Positions 41,403 through 50,884 of a stretch of DNA of 64,000 nt are shown one piece after another. The stretch lies in assembly GCF_002968285.2 (NCBI RefSeq), contig NZ_CP134400.1, forward strand, positions 186,001 to 250,000, written 5' to 3'. This stretch comes from Mycobacterium sp. ITM-2016-00318. Its GTDB lineage: Bacteria > Actinomycetota > Actinomycetes > Mycobacteriales > Mycobacteriaceae. Each line of letters begins with the position of its first letter. Within the stretch, counting starts at the first letter, position 1. The notes beneath the pieces were generated by a model, which did not search any database, was not told the DNA's origin, and saw only the letters and a list, made by a program, of their open reading frames with translations. Position numbers and translations under genes: made by a program.

Positions 41403-44400
41403 GACGCCGATGCTAGGGCGGCGACCGAGATCAGCGCCAGCAGTTGGACAACCCAGAAGTGTCCGGCGTACCCGTCAACCGAACGCCACGGGTTCTGCGA
41501 CAGCACCGATCCTGCCAGGATCAGCCCGCCCGCACTCGTGCCCACCGTTACGGCGTCGTACAGCGTCGGCCGATGGCGAAGGAGGTGACCGGCACCGAGG
41601 GCCGCGGCGAACACGACGACGCCCGCGAAACCGGCGATCACCCCGCCAGCGGCCAGCACCGCCAGGCCGCAGAGAACTGTGTTGGGTTGCCAGGGCCGGG
41701 CCGGCTCGGCCACTGGCGGTGGACGCCGCGCGGGTACCAAGGCCAGCAGCGTGAGGATCGGCAGCAGCGCCAGGCCGCCGATGATTCCTGCGCGGTAGAC
41801 GGCGTTGGAGCCGAACGTCAGAGTCACGGTCCCCGACGTGCCCTCTGGCACCACCCAGCCCTGCTGCCAGCCGTTGACGGTCACCGGGTGCAACGTCGTG
41901 CCTTCGGCGGTGCGCGCGGTCCACCCCGGGTTGATGCTCTCGGGCACCACGAGGACGCGGGATGTTCGCGACGCGGGGACCTTCACCTCGCGGTGGTCAG
42001 GTCTCCAGGCGCCTGTCTCCACCGGAACCGTTGGCGCGCTGCGCAATTGACGGCCCAACGGTCCGGTCAGTTGCACGCCGTCGGCAACGAAGGCCGCACC
42101 GGGGCTGACGATCAACTCCTGCTGACCCTCGGGCAAGGCTATCGGTCCGGCCCGGCACGGCGTTGCCGCGATGGGCTCGCCGTCGAGCAGCTGACCTACT
42201 GTCGTGTCGATCCTGGTCTGCACGAACTGTCCTGCGACGGCGATGACCGGGCCCGTGCCGCACGGCAGTGACACCGTCCGCGCTCTGTTGCGCGCGGCGT
42301 CGGCGGCGGCGATCGGACGGCCCTGCGCGTCGAGTGCGGTCACCTCGGCCAGCCCCGGCGGCTTGAGTTGGTCGAAGCCGAGAGCCGTCCGGTCGATGAC
42401 GTCGTCCCAGTCGAGGATGGACACCGTGACCGTGTCGGTGACCAGCGGTCGCAGCTTCACCGTCTGCGCGCCCGCATCGGCGGCCAACGGACGCACCTGC
42501 GGGCCGTCGCCGAGGTCGATCGCGACCAACCGGGGATGCGCAGGCAGCGTCGACGCGCTCGGTGTCACCCGCAGGGCGCTCACCTCTTGCGCGGCAGGCA
42601 GTTTCACCGTCAGGTTGGGCGGTGTGCGGTGCTGCACCACGCGCTGCGGCGCCGTCCACGCTGTGCGAGGGTCGCCGTCGGTCGCGGAGTAGACGGAGCC
42701 GAGTACGTCGATCGGGTCGGAGTCTCCGGTGGCCGTCGCGGTCTCCGGCTGCCGGATCAGGTCGGCGAGGCTGGGGCCCTGGCGCGGCCGCACCCACACC
42801 CTCGAGCTCACCGAGATCGGCTCCGGCACCATCAATGTCCGGCTCATGTTCACCGGCTCCTCGGGCGCCAACGCCATCGCCGCCGCACAGTGCACACCGT
42901 CGGGCCCGTCGGCGCAGCCGGAGCGGCCGAGCAACTCGGGACCAAGATCCCATTGCGCGGCAGCGGAGTCCGGTGGCGGACCGGGCACCGCGACCGTATG
43001 GCGCAGCTCGATCGGATGGGCGAAGCCAGACGCGTCGTACTGCGTGACCGTGAAGTCGGTGATGCCGAACTGGACGCCGGGCGACCCGTCGTCGGTGCCT
43101 GCGGCGGTGATGCGGACCCATGGGGTCTCGCCATAGGGCAGCGCCGCGGTGATCGGCTTGCCCGGCTCGTCGAAGCGCAGCGTACTGGTGCCGTTGACGG
43201 TGGAGATCTCCATACGGCGAATCTGGGCGCCGACGGCCGTCGCGCTCGGCGTGATGGTGAGGGTGGCGTTCGTGACCGGATGGTCGAAATCGATTTGCAT
43301 CCACTGCCCGACGGCGGACTGCAGCGCGTTGGACACCCAGCTCGTCGACGAGTCGCTGTCGATGGCCGCTGTCGGGGCGGTCGCGGGTGCGACGTTGGGC
43401 AGTGCGGTCGAGTCCGCCGCGGAGCTCGATACCGAGATACGGCCGCCGGTCCACTCGCCGTGCACCGTACGGGCATCACCCGCGGGATAGTCCGGCACGC
43501 GGTTGAACGTGTGCCGGGTGTCGCCCTCCGCGCGGATCGCCGACGAGTGGTCGTCGACGCGGCCGTAGTCGGTCTCGCGGGCGAGTGGGGTGTCGGTGAC
43601 GGTGACGACGGGGGTCGGCAGCCCGGCGCGCTGGGCGTCGGCGGTCAGCACCATCGGCCCGAGCGGCGGCTGCTTGCTCAGCCTGCGGCGCTCGTCGAGG
43701 CGCAGCAGCGCCTCGGAACCGCCGTCGACGCGGGCCATCGCGTCGGTGTCGGTGAGATACGGACCACCGAGCCGTACTGCATCGACACGAAAGATCTCGA
43801 CGGCCGGGTACTTGGGCCGCAGCCCGCTGTCGGTGATGAAGCCGGAGAGCGTGCCAGGGCCGACCGGTGCACCGAACTCGGCGACCTTCGTCAGCCCCTT
43901 CGAGTCCTCGATCGCGCGGTGCACCAGCACGGGCCGCGCCGACCGCGACGTCTCCGGGTCGAGGTCGTTTCGCACGACGACATACGAGATCCCCTGTCGG
44001 GCGAGGGTGTCCGCCAGTCCGGCCGACGGTCGGCCCGCTGCGAACAACCGCTGCACCGAGTCGAGCGCGCGGATGGTCTGCGGCGGTGTCAGCGGAATCG
44101 AGTCGCGCACACCCCACGGGCCGGCGCCAAGCACCTGCAGCGGTTCATCGTGGCTGGACCCCCACGTCTGCGTCGCGAACGGCGCACCCGGCGCCACCAG
44201 CACGCGACCCGGCGGCGACCCGGTGTTGTGCTCGTCGAGCCAGGCCGCCGTCTGGTGCCAGTAGGGCGGGATCGCGTCGAACGCGCCAGGTGGTGTCAGC
44301 CGTCCCGTCCACGCCAGTGAACTGCCCGCGGCCAGCGCGACGAGCACCACCATGCCGACCGCCACCCGCTTGTCGTTCTCCGGGTGCGCGAAGGCGTGCA

Positions 44401-45586
44401 GCCATTCGCGTCGCGGCACAGCTCCTGGCAGCGGGATGCGGCCGAGCAGGTGCGCAAGGCCGAGTACCAGTGGCAGCCGGATCAGCGGTTCGAGCTTGTG
44501 CACGTTGCGCAGCGGGGTGCCGTCGGCGTCGAGGAACGTCTGAACCGCATGTGCAAGAGGCGATCCGAGGCCGCCCGCATATCCGGCCGCCAGCAGCGTG
44601 ATGCCGATCAGCAGGATCGTCACCAACCGACCGCGGGCAGGCATCCCGCGCATCGCGAGCCCCGCCAGTCCCGCGGCGGCCACAAGCGTGGTGGCCAGTA
44701 CCGCGACGGTCCCGGTGACCAGCGTCGCCCCGGCGGTGGCGTTCGGCGCCACGAACGGCGTCCAGCTGTCGGTGCCGCGCAGCACCTCGGTCAGCGAGGT
44801 CCATTGCGTTGTGACACCGGAGGATTCGATGAAGTCGAGGAATGGCGGGCTGACCCGGCCGAGCATGACGAGTGCCACCACCCACCATGCGATGGCCAGT
44901 ACCGCACACAGCGCCCACCACGCGGTGAACCGCAGCCACAGCCGGTTCGGCCGGTGACAGGCCCACCAGATGAGCGCCGGCAGGCAGCCGGTCAGCGTCG
45001 CGACCGCGTTGACCGCACCCATGAGCGCGAGCGCCAACGCCGACCGCGCGGCGAGCACCCGTACGTCACCTGAACCGCGCAGCGCCAGCACCACCGGCAG
45101 CAGCACCCACGGCGCCAGCATCATCGGCAGCGTCTCCGACGAGATCGCGCCGATCGTCGTCAGCACGCGCGGCGACAGCGCGAAGGCGGTGGCCGCGATG
45201 ACACGCGAACCGGGCGATCCGATGCCGAGCGCTTCGGCCAGCCGCAGCAGTCCCCAGAACCCGATGGTGAGCAGCAACGCCCACCACAGCCGCTGGGTGA
45301 CCCAGCCGGGCAGGCCGAGCACGTCGCCGAGAAGGAAGAACGCGCCGTGCGGGAACAGGTAGCCGTAGGCCTGGTTCTGGGTCTGGCCGAACGGCAGCTC
45401 GCTGTTCCACAGGTTTAGCGCGCGGGCAAGGAACCGCAGCGGGTTGGCGGTCAGGTCGAGCTTAGTGTCTGGCGAGATCTTGCCCGGCGACTGGGCGAAC
45501 GTGAGGGCCAGCGAAATCGCCGCGACCAACCACAGCCAACGGCGAGGAACTGGCGTCAGGCTAGCTGCGGTCGCCGTACTCGACAC
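41348..45586 (-). CDS. aftD: Arabinofuranosyltransferase AftD
   Basis: A 1412-aa membrane glycosyltransferase of the GT-C type. It adds arabinofuranose from decaprenyl-phosphoryl-arabinose to arabinogalactan and lipoarabinomannan on the outer face of the membrane. The N-terminal 400 or so residues hold many membrane helices. The acidic loop SPDTKLDLTANP near residues 38-49 is in the usual catalytic position after helix 1. The large middle and C-terminal periplasmic region has carbohydrate-binding-like beta domains. Terminal helices follow near residue 1300. Length agrees with Rv0236c (about 1400). It overlaps the upstream DUF2613 gene by 26 bp and php by 55 bp, forming a tight operon. Confidence 0.95.
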   Translation of the reverse strand: MSSTATAASLTPVPRRWLWLVAAISLALTFAQSPGKISPDTKLDLTANPLRFLARALNLWNSELPFGQTQNQAYGYLFPHGAFFLLGDVLGLPGWVTQRLWWALLLTIGFWGLLRLAEALGIGSPGSRVIAATAFALSPRVLTTIGAISSETLPMMLAPWVLLPVVLALRGSGDVRVLAARSALALALMGAVNAVATLTGCLPALIWWACHRPNRLWLRFTAWWALCAVLAIAWWVVALVMLGRVSPPFLDFIESSGVTTQWTSLTEVLRGTDSWTPFVAPNATAGATLVTGTVAVLATTLVAAAGLAGLAMRGMPARGRLVTILLIGITLLAAGYAGGLGSPLAHAVQTFLDADGTPLRNVHKLEPLIRLPLVLGLAHLLGRIPLPGAVPRREWLHAFAHPENDKRVAVGMVVLVALAAGSSLAWTGRLTPPGAFDAIPPYWHQTAAWLDEHNTGSPPGRVLVAPGAPFATQTWGSSHDEPLQVLGAGPWGVRDSIPLTPPQTIRALDSVQRLFAAGRPSAGLADTLARQGISYVVVRNDLDPETSRSARPVLVHRAIEDSKGLTKVAEFGAPVGPGTLSGFITDSGLRPKYPAVEIFRVDAVRLGGPYLTDTDAMARVDGGSEALLRLDERRRLSKQPPLGPMVLTADAQRAGLPTPVVTVTDTPLARETDYGRVDDHSSAIRAEGDTRHTFNRVPDYPAGDARTVHGEWTGGRISVSSSAADSTALPNVAPATAPTAAIDSDSSTSWVSNALQSAVGQWMQIDFDHPVTNATLTITPSATAVGAQIRRMEISTVNGTSTLRFDEPGKPITAALPYGETPWVRITAAGTDDGSPGVQFGITDFTVTQYDASGFAHPIELRHTVAVPGPPPDSAAAQWDLGPELLGRSGCADGPDGVHCAAAMALAPEEPVNMSRTLMVPEPISVSSRVWVRPRQGPSLADLIRQPETATATGDSDPIDVLGSVYSATDGDPRTAWTAPQRVVQHRTPPNLTVKLPAAQEVSALRVTPSASTLPAHPRLVAIDLGDGPQVRPLAADAGAQTVKLRPLVTDTVTVSILDWDDVIDRTALGFDQLKPPGLAEVTALDAQGRPIAAADAARNRARTVSLPCGTGPVIAVAGQFVQTRIDTTVGQLLDGEPIAATPCRAGPIALPEGQQELIVSPGAAFVADGVQLTGPLGRQLRSAPTVPVETGAWRPDHREVKVPASRTSRVLVVPESINPGWTARTAEGTTLHPVTVNGWQQGWVVPEGTSGTVTLTFGSNAVYRAGIIGGLALLPILTLLALVPARRPPPVAEPARPWQPNTVLCGLAVLAAGGVIAGFAGVVVFAAALGAGHLLRHRPTLYDAVTVGTSAGGLILAGSVLSQNPWRSVDGYAGHFWVVQLLALISVAALASASCRNSIPREAKSTPQTSE

Positions 45587-45734
45587 GGTTCAGCACGGCT
45601 GACGCCGGATCGCCTGCCTGTACCGGCGGCTTGGTGTCCTGCTGCACCATCAGCGTGATGCCGAAGATGGCGGCCGCGCCCAGCAGAAGGCCGACAACGA
45701 TGCTTGCCGCAGCGGGCACCAGAAACCGGTCCAT
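45561..45734 (-). CDS. DUF2613 small membrane protein (Rv0236A-like)
   Basis: A 57-aa protein, MDRFLVPAAASIVVGLLLG then a short polar tail ending VLNRVEYGDRS. One membrane helix spans about residues 6-29. Length is identical to M. tuberculosis Rv0236A and it sits in the same place, overlapping the aftD start by 26 bp. ATG 45734 gives that length; the frame is open a little further upstream but without the family start. The strict association with aftD suggests an accessory or partner subunit. No activity is known. Confidence 0.85.
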   Translation of the reverse strand: MDRFLVPAAASIVVGLLLGAAAIFGITLMVQQDTKPPVQAGDPASAVLNRVEYGDRS

Positions 45735-45813
45735 GCTCGCCAAACTAACATGCTCGACGAGCCCGAGATCTCCCACGCGTCACCGTCCGGTAGCGCCATG
45801 ACAGCATGACCCC

Positions 45814-46962
45814 ATGGCCCTGCCCCGTGTAATCGGTGTTCTCGCGGCGACGACCGGCTTGCTGCTGGCGTGCTCGACCACCACCGAAAAGCCCGACGCG
45901 TCGCCCCAGTCCAACACCTCGCAGGACAGCCCGCTGCCCGCCGCGCCCGCACCACCGGCCTGCGGTGATGTGCTCGCTTCCATGTCGGTTCGCGACAAAC
46001 TGGCCCAGCTGCTGATGGTCGGCGTCACCGGCGCCGACGACGCGCGCGCCGTCGTCGACAACCACCACGTCGGCGGCATCATGATCGGCAGCTGGACCGA
46101 CCTGTCGATGATGGGTGCCCCGCTCGCCGGCATCGCCGACTCGGCGAACCCGCTGCCGCTGGCCGTCAGCGTCGACGAGGAGGGCGGCCGGGTGTCGCGC
46201 CTCGCCGGCCTGATCGGCCCCCAGCCGTCGCCGCGGGTGCTCGCACAGACCATGACGCCGGACCAGGTCCGCGGTATCGCGTTCCAGCGCGGCCAGGCCA
46301 TGCGCGGGCTCGGGGTGACGATCGACTTCGCCCCTGTCGTCGACGTCACGACCGAGACCGATGAAGAGGTGATCGGCGACCGCTCGTTCGGCTCGGATCC
46401 GCAGCAGGTGATCGAGTATGCGGGCGCCTACGCCCAGGGATTGCGCGACGCCGGTGTGCTGCCGGTGCTCAAGCACTTCCCCGGGCACGGCCACGCGTCG
46501 GGCGACTCGCACGAGGGCGGCGTCGTCACCCCGCCGCTCGATGAGCTCAAAACCGACGACCTGATCCCGTATGCGACGTTGACCACCCAGGCGCCGGTCG
46601 CCGTCATGGTCGGCCACATGCAGGTGCCCGGCCTGACCGGCACCGACCCCGCCACCCTCAGCCCGGCCGCGTACGGCCTGCTGCGATCCGGCGGCTACGG
46701 CGGACCCGGCTTCGGCGGCCTCGTCTACAGCGACGACCTGTCCAGCATGGGCGCGATCAACCAGCGCTACGGCGTCGCCGACGCGGTGCTGCGCGCACTG
46801 CAGGCGGGCGCCGACGTCGCGCTGTGGGTCACCACCGACGAGGTGCCCGCGGTGCTGGACCGGCTGGAGAAGGCGCTGTCGGCGGGCGAGCTGTCGCAGG
46901 CCCGCGTCGACGACTCGGTGCTCAAGGTGGCCACCCAGAAGGGGCCTAACCCGAAGTGCTGA
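45814..46962 (+). CDS. lpqI: Lipoprotein beta-N-acetylglucosaminidase, GH3 family
   Basis: A 382-aa exported lipoprotein. A signal peptide ends at lipobox LLLACS (Cys near residue 20), followed by a Ser/Pro linker and a GH3 TIM barrel. Active-site features are KHFPGHGHASGDSHEG (His/Asp acid-base loop, near residues 220-236) and the nucleophile Asp in VYSDDLSSMG near 307. It resembles NagZ-type enzymes that release GlcNAc from muropeptides, hence a cell-wall recycling role. It matches M. tuberculosis Rv0237. Divergent from the aftD operon by a 79-bp gap. Confidence 0.92.
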   Translation: MALPRVIGVLAATTGLLLACSTTTEKPDASPQSNTSQDSPLPAAPAPPACGDVLASMSVRDKLAQLLMVGVTGADDARAVVDNHHVGGIMIGSWTDLSMMGAPLAGIADSANPLPLAVSVDEEGGRVSRLAGLIGPQPSPRVLAQTMTPDQVRGIAFQRGQAMRGLGVTIDFAPVVDVTTETDEEVIGDRSFGSDPQQVIEYAGAYAQGLRDAGVLPVLKHFPGHGHASGDSHEGGVVTPPLDELKTDDLIPYATLTTQAPVAVMVGHMQVPGLTGTDPATLSPAAYGLLRSGGYGGPGFGGLVYSDDLSSMGAINQRYGVADAVLRALQAGADVALWVTTDEVPAVLDRLEKALSAGELSQARVDDSVLKVATQKGPNPKC

Positions 46963-46969
46963 TATCCCG

Positions 46970-48418
46970 TCACCGCACGGCCCGCACGACTCCCATCGTC
47001 GGATCCGATGCGCTGATCGGGTTGCCCGCATCGCGTAGCGCAGCGAGCAGCCCGATGACGTCGTCGTCCAACCGCTCGCCGGGCATAACCAGCGGAATGC
47101 CCGGGGGATAGGGCGTAATTGCTTCCGACGCAATGCGTTTCGAGGCCTGCCGCAGCGGGACCGCCTCGTCGGCGGCGAAGAACGCCTGCCGCGGCGTCAG
47201 CACCATCTCTGGACGAGCCGCGAGCACGTCGGCGGTCAGAGCGCGCGGTGCGCTGTGCCTAGCCGGCCCGACGTGCGCGGCGACTTCGGTGAAGCCGTCG
47301 ACCAACCGGTCCATGTCCTCGTCGGTGTTGCCGATCGTTACGATGCACAGCACATGTCCCGTGCCCGCGAGTTCCGGTTGCACGCCGTGGACCTCGTTGA
47401 GACGCCGGACGATGTCTCGTGCGTCGGCGGCCAGACCCGAAGTGCCGACCAGCAGTTTGGTCTCGTCGAGCTGGTGCAGTCCGGTGCCTGCGCCCGTGAG
47501 ATGCCGCGGTCGCAGCACAGTGAGACCGTCGACGGCCTCCACCCGCTCCGCGGTCCGCCTGGTCCGCGCCAGTGTCTCATCGAGGAGTGCCCGGCCCTCG
47601 AGCATCATCTGTCGACGGGCCAGGTCGATCGAGGCCATGATTGCGAAGTGCGGGCTGGTGGTCTGGATCAGCTGCAGGCCGCGCCGCACGGCGGCGGATT
47701 CGATGATCGCGGTGTCGACGTGCACGACGGCGGCCTGGCTGAGGCCCGACAAGATCTTGTGCACCGATTGCACCGTCGCCGCCGCACCCGCCCTCTCAGC
47801 GGGTGTGGGCAGGTCGGAGTGGAATGCGAAATGCGGCGAATGTGCGCCGTCGACAAGGAGCTTGGCGCCGTGACGGCGGCACAGCTCGGCGAGCGCGACG
47901 ATGTCGCCCGTGGTCCCGTAGTACGTCGGGTGCAGAGTCCACAGCGCTTCGGCGGCGGTCTCGGCGAAGGCGCGTTGCACGGTCGCCGTGTCGAGGCCGT
48001 GTGCCACCCCGAACTCGTCGTCCCAGCGCGGTGCCAGCCACACCGGTCTCGCACCGACAGCCACGAGGCCCGCAAGCACCGACTTGTGCGCGTTCCTGGC
48101 GACGAGCACCGGCTGGTCGGCCCGCAGCGCCGACAGCGCGACGGCGATGTTCCCGGACGTCGATCCCTGCACCAGGATGAAGCTTTCGGGCACACCCCAC
48201 GCGTCGGCGATCAGGCGTTCCGCTGCAAGGATCGGGCCCGCCGGGCAGTGCAGGGTGTCGGTGTCGGGCAGGTTGTTCAGGTCGATCGCGGCGATGTGCT
48301 CCCGAAACCACGCGTCGAGCGTCCGGCCGCCCTTGTGGCCCGGGCTGTAGAACGGCGCCTGGTCCCGCTCGACGAACCGTCTCAGCGCGTCGAAGAGCGG
48401 TGCGGCAGCGTGGGTCAT
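46970..48418 (-). CDS. Orn/Lys/Arg-type PLP decarboxylase
   Basis: A 482-aa fold-type I PLP enzyme of the short (SpeA/YaaO-like) branch without the N-terminal wing. The opening FYSPGHKGG is diagnostic. LLVDGAHSPHF carries the Asp that contacts the pyridine N. The PLP Lys is in SVHKILSGLSQ near residue 232. The C-terminal domain has EAITPYPPGIPLVMPGE. It would decarboxylate a basic amino acid to a di- or polyamine. ATG 48418 overlaps the amidohydrolase stop (ATGA), so it is the last gene of the GS-permease-aminotransferase-amidohydrolase operon. The exact substrate cannot be told from sequence. Confidence 0.88.
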   Translation of the reverse strand: MTHAAAPLFDALRRFVERDQAPFYSPGHKGGRTLDAWFREHIAAIDLNNLPDTDTLHCPAGPILAAERLIADAWGVPESFILVQGSTSGNIAVALSALRADQPVLVARNAHKSVLAGLVAVGARPVWLAPRWDDEFGVAHGLDTATVQRAFAETAAEALWTLHPTYYGTTGDIVALAELCRRHGAKLLVDGAHSPHFAFHSDLPTPAERAGAAATVQSVHKILSGLSQAAVVHVDTAIIESAAVRRGLQLIQTTSPHFAIMASIDLARRQMMLEGRALLDETLARTRRTAERVEAVDGLTVLRPRHLTGAGTGLHQLDETKLLVGTSGLAADARDIVRRLNEVHGVQPELAGTGHVLCIVTIGNTDEDMDRLVDGFTEVAAHVGPARHSAPRALTADVLAARPEMVLTPRQAFFAADEAVPLRQASKRIASEAITPYPPGIPLVMPGERLDDDVIGLLAALRDAGNPISASDPTMGVVRAVR

Positions 48419-49590
48419 AGCGAGTAGACGCGTTCGGCGTTGTGCACGCCGATCATGTCGACGATCGCGATCGCGTCCTGTTCGCCGCAGTCGCCGGTGC
48501 GGACCCACTCGCCGAGGACGAGCCCCATGGCCCGGCGCCACAGCACCGCGCCGAGCAGGTGTAGTTCCGGCGGTCCGAACGCGTCCGAGCTGTACAGCTG
48601 TTTGGCGAACGGTGCGGTGTCAAGAGCCTCGGCGACCAGTGAGGTCGATCGGCTGCCGAGATAGTTGATGGCAAGCCCCACATCGAAATTCACGTTGTCG
48701 AAGGCCTGGGCGAGGTAGCCGGCGTTGCGGTGGAACGGGTAGCAGTGCAGCAGCAGCACCGGCACCGGCGCCATGGTGCGCAGCAGCGGGAGCAGCAGCA
48801 GCGGGTCGGTCCGGTTCAGGTCCAGATCCCGGTCGCCGAATCCCACGTGCACCTGCAGCGGCAGCCCGTGTTCGGCGGCGGCGTGCACACCGAAGGCGAT
48901 CAGCACCGGGCTGTCGACCCGTAAATCGTTGCCCCGCGCGCGGATTGCGGTGGCGCTGTCGACGACCGTCATGTCGGTCGGGCGCGACCAGTCGATGTCG
49001 AAGCCGGTCCGGTAGGCCACGATCGTCTTGGTGCCTACGACGTCGGGCGAGTCGGCCGCCCGCTGCAGCGCCGACCGGAACGCGTCGGGGAAGTCGATGG
49101 GGTCGGTCCCGGCCTCCAGCAGGTCTTCGGTGAGCCGCTCGAGCCGGAGGATCGACGAGGCGGGCGTGCCGCTGCGCTCGGTCATCTGGTCCGGGGTGGT
49201 GAGCAGGTCGCCCTTGAATCCGGTGTCGACCACCCAGCGCGCGACACCAGCCTGCGTGAGCATCGCGGTGGTCAACTCGTCGGGCCCGAGCTCGCTGCGT
49301 CGCGCCCAGTAGTCGTCGGCGGACGCATGCGGGGGCAGCCCGAGAACAGGTGCACACCAACGCCGGATCGCCAACCCGAGCGGTGAATCGAACATCGTCA
49401 TGAAGTCGGGAACAGGGTCGGTGGACCCCTCGTTGATCGACGCTTCGAAGTCGGCCCTGTCGACGGGCTTGGAGAAGGCGCCATGCACGTGGTGATCGAC
49501 GAGTTGAATGCCGCGGATGTGGTCGGCGAGCGCTGCGGGCACCTGGTCTTCGACGCCGGAGAAGACGTCTGGCACCTCACCAACCTCCAT
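48415..49590 (-). CDS. FluG-like amidohydrolase
   Basis: A 391-aa TIM-barrel amidohydrolase of the amidohydrolase_2 type. The HxH metal motif is VDHHVHG near residues 30-36; further ligands are probably His in LPLQVHVGFGD and LLLHCYPF and Asp in YSSDAFGPPE. Related domains are fused N-terminally to glutamine synthetase in fungal FluG; here the GS is a separate gene of the same operon. ATG 49590 was chosen because GAGGAGG lies just upstream; it overlaps the aminotransferase end by 14 bp. It probably hydrolyses an amide or decarboxylates a ring or keto acid in the pathway. The reaction is unknown. Confidence 0.82.
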   Translation of the reverse strand: MEVGEVPDVFSGVEDQVPAALADHIRGIQLVDHHVHGAFSKPVDRADFEASINEGSTDPVPDFMTMFDSPLGLAIRRWCAPVLGLPPHASADDYWARRSELGPDELTTAMLTQAGVARWVVDTGFKGDLLTTPDQMTERSGTPASSILRLERLTEDLLEAGTDPIDFPDAFRSALQRAADSPDVVGTKTIVAYRTGFDIDWSRPTDMTVVDSATAIRARGNDLRVDSPVLIAFGVHAAAEHGLPLQVHVGFGDRDLDLNRTDPLLLLPLLRTMAPVPVLLLHCYPFHRNAGYLAQAFDNVNFDVGLAINYLGSRSTSLVAEALDTAPFAKQLYSSDAFGPPELHLLGAVLWRRAMGLVLGEWVRTGDCGEQDAIAIVDMIGVHNAERVYSL

Positions 49591-50884
49591 AACGTGCAAC
49601 CTCCTCGGCGTCGACCTTTCCCGCTGCGGCGTCGGCGATGGCATCGCCGAGGATGGCGGCCGCCCGGCCCGCCTCGTCCTCGGTCAACACCAGCGGCGGC
49701 GTGATCTCCAGGACGTTTCCGCCGACGTAGAAGACGACCGCTCCCAACTCCCACGCACGGTAGACGACCTGCGCCGCGAAACGCGGATCGCGGTCGCCGG
49801 TCTGCGGGTCGACGAGTTCGAGCCCGATCGCCAGGCCGCGTCCGCGCACTTCGCCGATGCGGTCAGTACCGGGCGACCCGGCCAGCCCGCGGAGGGCATC
49901 GGCAAGGGCCGCGCCGACTTTCGCGGCATGGTCGGCGAGCTTGTCGGCGACGATGGTGGCGAGCACCGCGCGTCCGGCCGCGGTGCACACCGGGTTGCCC
50001 GCGGTGGTCAGCAGCGCGGCGGCGGGCGGTTCGTCGAGTATCGCCGCCGGGCCGACGGCCGCTGACAGCGGAAGCCCGCCGCCGAGCACCTTGCCGAAGG
50101 TGACGATGTCGGGCACCACGCCGTCGTGTTCGAAGGCGTGCAGCGTGCCTGGGCGGCCGAGGCCCATCTTGACCTCGTCGCAGATCATCGGAACGCCGTT
50201 GGCGCGGCAGAGGTCGTGCAGTCGGGCCAGAAAGCCGTCGGGCGGCACCACGAGCCCGCCGTCGGACAGGATCGGCTCGACGATCAGGCAGGCGGCCGAT
50301 CCTGTCACCAGGTGTTTCTCGGCCAGATCGAGGCACTGGGCGACATCGGCGTCGATGCCGGCCCCCGACGGCCGAAACGGATTGGGATACGGCAGAAAGA
50401 CCGCGTCGGCGTCGGGCGGTGCTCCGGCGTCGACGTGCACGCCGGAGACGCCCATGGCCACGCCGACGCCGCCGTGGTAGCTGTGCTCGAACGCGAGCAC
50501 GGTGCGCTTGCCCGTTGCGTGCCTGCAGGCCCGAATGGCGACGTCGTTGGCGTCAGAACCGGCATGCCCCAGATAGACCCGGCGCTCTCCGCTTCCCGGC
50601 ACCAGCGCAAGCAGATCCTCGGCGAGCCCGACAGAATCCGGATGCACCGCCGAGAGTCCGCCTGCGCCTGGGGCCGTGCGCACCGCCCTGCTGACCGCTT
50701 CTGCGACGGCCGGGTGGCCGTGGCCAAGCCCGCTTGCCGTCCAGGTGGCCGACAGGTCGAGCAGTTCGCGGCCGTCCGGATCGACCAGGGTCGAGCCGTA
50801 CCCCGACACCACCTCGAGCGGGAAGAACCGCAGCTTCTCTATGCCTGCGATGGCGGCTTCGTCGCGCTCGTAGAGGGTGCTCAC
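49577..50884 (-). CDS. Class III aminotransferase
   Basis: A 435-aa PLP aminotransferase of the omega-amino-acid/diamine type (class III). Features are GHGHPAVAEAV near residue 55, the PLP-phosphate loop GHAGSDANDVA near 110-120, MICDEVKMGLGRPG with the pyridine Asp near 240, and the PLP Lys in TFGKVLGGGLP near 270. Such enzymes convert a terminal amine to an aldehyde. GTG 50884 overlaps the permease stop (GTGA), so the genes are translationally coupled. In the context of a GS-like ligase and a basic amino acid decarboxylase, a polyamine, gamma-glutamyl-amine or omega-amino acid is the most likely substrate. Confidence 0.88.
   Translation of the reverse strand: MSTLYERDEAAIAGIEKLRFFPLEVVSGYGSTLVDPDGRELLDLSATWTASGLGHGHPAVAEAVSRAVRTAPGAGGLSAVHPDSVGLAEDLLALVPGSGERRVYLGHAGSDANDVAIRACRHATGKRTVLAFEHSYHGGVGVAMGVSGVHVDAGAPPDADAVFLPYPNPFRPSGAGIDADVAQCLDLAEKHLVTGSAACLIVEPILSDGGLVVPPDGFLARLHDLCRANGVPMICDEVKMGLGRPGTLHAFEHDGVVPDIVTFGKVLGGGLPLSAAVGPAAILDEPPAAALLTTAGNPVCTAAGRAVLATIVADKLADHAAKVGAALADALRGLAGSPGTDRIGEVRGRGLAIGLELVDPQTGDRDPRFAAQVVYRAWELGAVVFYVGGNVLEITPPLVLTEDEAGRAAAILGDAIADAAAGKVDAEEVARYGGW

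Noticed and set aside
42368..44320. A 650-codon plus-strand open frame inside aftD
   Set aside because: Arg/Gly/Val-rich shadow of aftD with no recognisable motif.
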